Below, piece by piece: positions 60,007 through 64,000 of a stretch of 64,000 nucleotides of DNA. The number at the start of each line of letters is the position of its first letter. Position 1 is the first letter of the stretch. The translations under genes were made by a program, and so were the position numbers. Source of the stretch: Sphingopyxis sp. QXT-31 (GTDB lineage: Bacteria; Pseudomonadota; Alphaproteobacteria; Sphingomonadales; Sphingomonadaceae); NCBI RefSeq assembly GCF_001984035.1, contig NZ_CP019449.1, forward strand, positions 2,046,001 to 2,110,000. The letters are read 5' to 3'. The notes beneath the pieces are model-generated. The model made no database searches. It saw only the letters and a program-made list of their open reading frames with translations, and was not told the origin of the DNA.

Positions 60007-61386
60007 TCAGTTGACGCGAGTAACCGCGCTCTTGTGCGCACCGACGCTCTTGTTGCGCGGGCGGAAGCGGCGCTTGCGCTGCCCCTCGGCGCCCTCGCCG
60101 GCGGCGCCGTCACGGCGCGGACCACGATCGCCGCCGGGCTTGGCGCCACCGCGGCCGCGCATCGCGTCCTGACGCTGGCGCTGCGGGTTCCGGCCCTGGC
60201 TGCCGGTGTCGCGCGGCGGCTGCGCCGGCTTGGGCAGGTTGCGCACGAGCTCGTTGAAATTCTCGGGCAGCGGCATCGGCTCGGACTTCGACCGCGTGAC
60301 GCGCTCGATGTCGCGCATGTACGGCCGCTCGTCGGGGGCGATGAAGCTGATCGCCTTGCCCTCCGCACCGGCGCGCGCGGTGCGGCCGATGCGGTGGACA
60401 TATTGTTCGGGAACGTTCGGGATTTCGAAGTTGATGACATGGCTGACGCCCGACACGTCGATGCCGCGCGCGGCGATGTCGGTCGCGACGAGCAGCTTGA
60501 TCTCGCCCGAGCGGAAGGCCTGCAGCGCGTGGGTGCGCTGCGACTGGCTCTTGTTGCCATGGATCGCCATCGCCTTGATGCCCGCACCCGCGAGGTGGCG
60601 CACGACGCGGTCGGCGCCATGCTTGGTGCGGGTGAAGATGAGCGCGCGGTCGATATCCTCGCTCGCGATCACCGAATGGAGCAGCGCCTGCTTTTCCTTC
60701 TGTTCGACGAAGGTCGAATATTGGCTTATCTTCTCGACGGTGGTCGCCGCCGGGGTCACCGACACCGTCACCGGATCCTCGAGGAATTGTTCGGCAAGAT
60801 GCGCGATTTCCTTCGGCATCGTCGCCGAGAAGAAAAGGTTCTGGCGGCGCGAGGGCAGCAGCTTGGCGACGCGGCGGAGCGAATGGATGAAGCCCATGTC
60901 CATCATCTGGTCAGCTTCGTCCAAAACGAAGATCTCGACATCGTCGAGGCGCAGCGCGCGCTGGTCGATCAGGTCGAGCAGGCGGCCCGGGGTGGCGACG
61001 AGGATTTCGACGCCCTGCGCCAGATCGCGGATCTGCTTGTTGATCGGCACGCCGCCGAAGACGGTCGACACGCGCAGCTTGGTGAAGCGGCCATAGTCGC
61101 GGCAGCTCTGCGCGATCTGCGCGGCGAGTTCGCGCGTCGGCGCGAGCACAAGCATGCGGCAGCTGCGCGGATTGGTCTTGTGCGGATGGGTGATCAGGTG
61201 GTGGATCGAGGGCAAAGAAAAGCCCGCGGTCTTGCCGGTGCCGGTCTGCGCGATGCCGCACAGGTCGCGGCCCTTCATCAGCGGCGGGATCGCCTGCGTC
61301 TGAATCGGGGTGGGAACGGTATAATCCTTGGCGGCAAGCGCGCGATTGATGTCGGCGTGCAGGCCAAAGTCGTTAAAAGTCGTCAT
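60007..61386 (-). CDS. rhlE: DEAD-box ATP-dependent RNA helicase, RhlE type
   Basis: A 459-residue helicase. The Q motif is FNDFGLHADINRALAAKDYTVPTPIQTQAIP, motif I is AQTGTGKTAGF, Ia is APTRELAAQI, II is VLDEADQMMDMGF, III is FFSATMP, and motifs IV-VI include VATDIAARGIDVSGV and HRIGRTARAG. The C-terminal tail is rich in Arg, Gly and Gln, typical of RhlE and used for RNA binding. It should remodel RNA duplexes in the cytoplasm. The start at 61386 (MTTFNDFG) is chosen over a longer frame because the Q motif begins there. Confidence 0.93.
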   Translation of the reverse strand: MTTFNDFGLHADINRALAAKDYTVPTPIQTQAIPPLMKGRDLCGIAQTGTGKTAGFSLPSIHHLITHPHKTNPRSCRMLVLAPTRELAAQIAQSCRDYGRFTKLRVSTVFGGVPINKQIRDLAQGVEILVATPGRLLDLIDQRALRLDDVEIFVLDEADQMMDMGFIHSLRRVAKLLPSRRQNLFFSATMPKEIAHLAEQFLEDPVTVSVTPAATTVEKISQYSTFVEQKEKQALLHSVIASEDIDRALIFTRTKHGADRVVRHLAGAGIKAMAIHGNKSQSQRTHALQAFRSGEIKLLVATDIAARGIDVSGVSHVINFEIPNVPEQYVHRIGRTARAGAEGKAISFIAPDERPYMRDIERVTRSKSEPMPLPENFNELVRNLPKPAQPPRDTGSQGRNPQRQRQDAMRGRGGAKPGGDRGPRRDGAAGEGAEGQRKRRFRPRNKSVGAHKSAVTRVN

Positions 61387-61745
61387 AAAATACTCACATA
61401 GAGCGACGCGCAGGCGCATCCGTTCGCATCGAACGGACGGCGCACGGGCCGCGGGTTCGAAACGACCCGCGTGAAAGGGTGCCTCTGGGGACAAAGCGCT
61501 GTTCCGGCTCGTCCCGCGCCTGAGTTTTGGGCGGGAAAATCACGCTGCCGGTGGTTGCGGCGGGTGGTCCCGCCATGCTGCGCTGCACAACATATGGCAT
61601 GGCTTGCGCAGTTTTGCAAGATAATTGCGCGATTCTTCAAACCGCTCGCCCTGAGCTTGTCGAAGGGCCGTTCTTTCTTCATCAAGGTTGAAACAGAAAA
61701 ACGGTGCTTCGACAAGCTCGGCACGAACGGATAAGGGGTAGTCAG
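61387..61745. other. Intergenic region between rhlE and glpK
   Basis: A 359-base divergent gap. It holds no credible gene. It contains the 5' region of rhlE, an A/T-rich patch near 61610-61640, and a REP-like repeat at 61642-61730. Confidence 0.7.
61642..61730. repeat. REP-like inverted repeat
   Basis: The left element CCGCTCGCCCTGAGCTTGTC and the right element, complement CCGTTCGTGCCGAGCTTGTC, both contain GAGCTTGTCGAAG and are inverted around about 35 bases. The GAGCTTGTCGAAG core is common in sphingomonad intergenic REPs. It is close to the glpK start (61746). Confidence 0.7.
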
Positions 61746-63218
61746 ATGTCGGAAAAGATCATCGTCATCGACGAGGGCACGACCTCGACCCGCACGATGC
61801 TTTTCGGTGCCGACGGCACCCCGCTCGGCAGCGCGCAGCGCGAGTTCAAGCAGCATTATCCAGGCCCCGGGCTGGTCGAGCATGACGCGGCCGAAATCTG
61901 GGAGGCCACCCTCGCCTGCACGCGCGAGATGATCGCGCAGGCGGGCGGCGCCGATGCGGTCGCGGCGATCGGGATCACCAACCAGCGCGAGACCGTGGTC
62001 TTTTGGGACCGGACGACCGGCGAGCCGCTGGCCCCCGCGATCGTGTGGCAGGACCGCCGTACCGCCGCCGACTGCGCTGCGCTGAAGGAAGCAGGGCACG
62101 AGGCCGCCGTTCAGGCAAAATCGGGGTTGCTGCTCGATCCCTATTTTTCGGGCAGCAAGATCGGCTGGGCGCTGAAGAACTGGCCGCAATTGCGCGAAGC
62201 CGGTGAGCGGCTCGCGGTCGGGACGATCGAATCCTATCTGGTTTATCGCCTGACCGGGGGGGTGCATGTCAGCGACGCGAGCAATGCGTCGCGGACGCTG
62301 CTGATGGATATCAACGGCGCTGGCGGCTGGGACTCGGGGCTCTGCGATTTGCTCGGGGTGCCGATGGCGCTGCTGCCCGAGATCGCCGGCTGTACTGCGA
62401 CGGTGGGCGAGACCGCCCCGGCGCTGTTCGGCGGCGCGATCCCGATCAGCGGCATGGCGGGCGACCAGCAGGCCGCGACAATCGGGCAAGCGTGTCTTGC
62501 GCCCGGCCAGACCAAGGCAACCTTCGGCACCGGCGCCTTCATCCTGTCGGCGAGCGGCACGACGCGGCCGGTATCGACCAACCGCCTGCTCGCGACGGTG
62601 CTGGTGCAGGAAGGCGATCAACGCAGCTACGCGCTCGAGGGGTCGGTGTTCGTCGCGGGCAGCCTGATCAAATGGCTCCGCGACGGGCTCGGCCTGCTCG
62701 CGAGCGCGGGCGAGAGCGAGGGGCTGGCGCGCTCGGTCGACGACAATGGCGGGGTCTATTTGGTCCCTGCCCTCGCCGGGCTCGGCGCGCCGCACTGGCG
62801 CCCCGAAGCGCTGGCGGCGCTATCGGGGCTGAGTTTCGCCAGCACGAAGGCACATGTCGCGCGCGCGGCCTTGGAAGCGCAGGCCTATCAGGCGCACGAC
62901 CTCAAATCGGCCTACGCCGCCGACGGGGTCGACTGGGCGGAACTCCGCATCGACGGCGGCATGGCCGCGAACGACTGGATGGCGCAGGATCTGGCCGACA
63001 TGCTCGACCTGGTCGTGGAGCGCCCCGATTTCGTCGAGAGCACCGCGCTGGGCGCGGCGATGCTGGCGGCGACGGGCGCCGGGCTCTACCCCGATCTGGC
63101 GAGCGCGGCGCAAGCGATGCGCGGCACCGCGACGCGGTTCACGCCCGCGCTCGACGCGCAGAAACGCAAAACGCGCCTTGCCGGGTGGCAAAGCGCGCTT
63201 GCAAAGGTCCTAGCGTAA
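61746..63218 (+). CDS. glpK: Glycerol kinase
   Basis: A 490-residue FGGY kinase. It has the N-terminal IVIDEGTTSTRTMLF (phosphate-binding loop), GITNQRETVVFWDRTTGEPLAPAIVWQDRRTA, the conserved SGSKIGWAL region, GDQQAATIGQACLAPGQTKATFGTGAF, and WAELRIDGGMAANDWMAQDLADML in the ATPase core. It phosphorylates glycerol to glycerol-3-phosphate in the cytoplasm. No glpD or glpF is adjacent. The ATG at 61746 follows the REP-like repeat by 15 bases; the AAGGGG stretch at 61734-61739 is the ribosome-binding site. Confidence 0.95.
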   Translation: MSEKIIVIDEGTTSTRTMLFGADGTPLGSAQREFKQHYPGPGLVEHDAAEIWEATLACTREMIAQAGGADAVAAIGITNQRETVVFWDRTTGEPLAPAIVWQDRRTAADCAALKEAGHEAAVQAKSGLLLDPYFSGSKIGWALKNWPQLREAGERLAVGTIESYLVYRLTGGVHVSDASNASRTLLMDINGAGGWDSGLCDLLGVPMALLPEIAGCTATVGETAPALFGGAIPISGMAGDQQAATIGQACLAPGQTKATFGTGAFILSASGTTRPVSTNRLLATVLVQEGDQRSYALEGSVFVAGSLIKWLRDGLGLLASAGESEGLARSVDDNGGVYLVPALAGLGAPHWRPEALAALSGLSFASTKAHVARAALEAQAYQAHDLKSAYAADGVDWAELRIDGGMAANDWMAQDLADMLDLVVERPDFVESTALGAAMLAATGAGLYPDLASAAQAMRGTATRFTPALDAQKRKTRLAGWQSALAKVLA

Positions 63219-63230
63219 GCCGGGAGCGAA

Positions 63231-63458
63231 TTAACGCTTGAGGGTGAGGCCACCGAAGCGCTTGTTGAACTTCGCGACCTGACCGCCGGCGTCGAGCAGG
63301 CGACCGGTGCCGCCGGTCCACGCCGGGTGCGCGGTGGGGTCGATTTCGAGCGTCATCACGTCGCCCTCTTTGCCCCAGGTCGAGCGCGTCTGATATTCGG
63401 TGCCATCGGTCATCTTGACCGTGATCATGTGGTACGCGGGGTGAATGTCTTTTTTCAT
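63231..63458 (-). CDS. rpmE: 50S ribosomal protein L31 (cysteine-free form)
   Basis: A 75-residue L31: [47 protein letters not shown] and [11 protein letters not shown]. The two Cys pairs of the zinc form are absent, so this is a C-minus type. It lies 12 bases from the convergent glpK stop and downstream of fabZ on the same strand. Confidence 0.96.
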   Translation of the reverse strand: MKKDIHPAYHMITVKMTDGTEYQTRSTWGKEGDVMTLEIDPTAHPAWTGGTGRLLDAGGQVAKFNKRFGGLTLKR

Positions 63459-63572
63459 GTCTAGGGCTCCTGTGCCGCTGGTTTCCGACCAGCAGCGTGA
63501 GTCGATGCTTCCCCGTCCGGGGCCGCGAAGCGGCGTCCCCTAACGACGAAAGCCATAATTTGCAAGCGGTGC

Positions 63573-64000
63573 TTAGTCCGTCGGCGGATCGGCGATCATT
63601 GCGGTGAACTGGCATTCGGTCGCCAGTTGTCCGCCGAGCATCGCGCGTCCCTCAAACTTGCAGATGTTGCGCTTCGCCTGGAGAATGGTGACGTGGAGGT
63701 CGAGCAGCACGCCGGGTTCGACCGGCTTCCTGAACTTCACCCCGTCGATCCCCATGAAATAGACGAGCTTGCCCGAGCCGCCGAGGCCGAGCGATTCGAC
63801 CGCGAGGATGCCGCCGGCCTGCGCCAGCGCCTCGACGATGAGAACGCCGGGCATGATCGGCCGGCCGGGGAAATGGCCCTGAAAGAAGGGCTCGTTCATC
63901 GTCACCGCCTTGACCGCGTGGATCGAGGTGTCTTTCACCATCGCTTCCACCCGGTCGACGAGCAACATCGGATAACGATGCGGCAGCAGCGTCAGGATCC
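63573..64000 (-). CDS. fabZ: (3R)-hydroxyacyl-ACP dehydratase FabZ (5' end cut by window edge)
   Basis: FabZ dehydrates 3-hydroxyacyl-ACP in fatty acid elongation. Visible landmarks are [14 protein letters not shown] at the start, [26 protein letters not shown] with the catalytic His and Glu, and [10 protein letters not shown]. The frame remains open to base 64000, so the true start lies beyond the window. In related bacteria it sits in an lpxD-fabZ-lpxA cluster, which would lie upstream. It ends 115 bases before rpmE. Confidence 0.95.
   Translation of the reverse strand, partial: ILTLLPHRYPMLLVDRVEAMVKDTSIHAVKAVTMNEPFFQGHFPGRPIMPGVLIVEALAQAGGILAVESLGLGGSGKLVYFMGIDGVKFRKPVEPGVLLDLHVTILQAKRNICKFEGRAMLGGQLATECQFTAMIADPPTD

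Overview
The window is a GC-rich chromosomal segment from an alphaproteobacterium. It is most likely a member of the Sphingomonadales and resembles Sphingopyxis or a close relative. The reasons are three very large TonB-dependent receptors of the sphingomonad/Caulobacter type, an alginate-utilisation locus, the acpP-fabF-mltG order, and high-GC coding with abundant antisense open frames. The genus assignment is an inference from gene content.

Layout. 1-1572: an NfuA-type Fe-S scaffold gene cut by the window edge, a DUF429-like protein and tRNA-Thr(TGT). 1823-17862: an alginate (oligouronate) utilisation locus. It holds a PL6 lyase, a PL17 exolytic lyase, an MFS uronate transporter, an SDR (probable DEH reductase), a GDSL/SGNH acetylesterase, a FadR-type GntR regulator, a FAH-fold hydratase, a KDG kinase, and two TonB receptors flanking the lyase operon. 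A short recurrent motif with core CATACAA lies in front of the regulator, in front of one receptor, and in the divergent lyase/receptor promoter. It is a good candidate operator for the GntR protein. No KDPG aldolase or KDPG-forming side genes are visible here, so the pathway must finish elsewhere.

17866-30983: the most interesting region, a fifteen-gene same-strand Ter (tellurium-resistance-like) stress cluster. Reading from its promoter it has a TerD/TerZ protein, a TerA-like protein with an Ala-Pro linker, a TerC-like DUF475 membrane protein, two TerD proteins, an ATP-grasp enzyme, a degenerate TerD domain fused to a trypsin-like serine protease, a small orphan ORF, a PRTase-TRSP protein, a HAD phosphatase, a StiP-like protein, an HpcH/citrate-lyase-type aldolase, a TelA-like protein, an unknown protein and an AIM24-family protein. 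Most of the enzymes look like a biosynthetic module for an unknown, perhaps ribosylated, metabolite.

31167-40156: a MalT-like LuxR regulator divergent from a third TonB receptor, which is followed by an SDR, a saccharopine-dehydrogenase-like protein and an acyl-CoA synthetase. This looks like an uptake-and-catabolism unit for an unidentified hydrophobic substrate. 40163-46470: MgtC-like protein, tRNA-Met(CAT), 2'-5' RNA ligase-like protein, alpha/beta hydrolase, kelch lipoprotein, mltG, fabF and acpP with a strong terminator.

46703-64000: a winged-helix/TM/TPR protein, a truncated ferric-reductase-like remnant, VOC and DUF3617 proteins, uvrB, a Gfo/Idh oxidoreductase, a low-GC three-gene island (RHH/winged-helix protein plus HigB-HigA toxin-antitoxin), an S10 carboxypeptidase, a LuxR regulator, two convergent alpha/beta hydrolases, a DEAD-box helicase, glpK, rpmE and a fabZ cut by the window edge. 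Two copies of one palindromic repeat family (44568-44709 and 56284-56435) and a REP-like repeat (61642-61730) sit between genes. There is no rRNA, CRISPR array, IS element or prophage.
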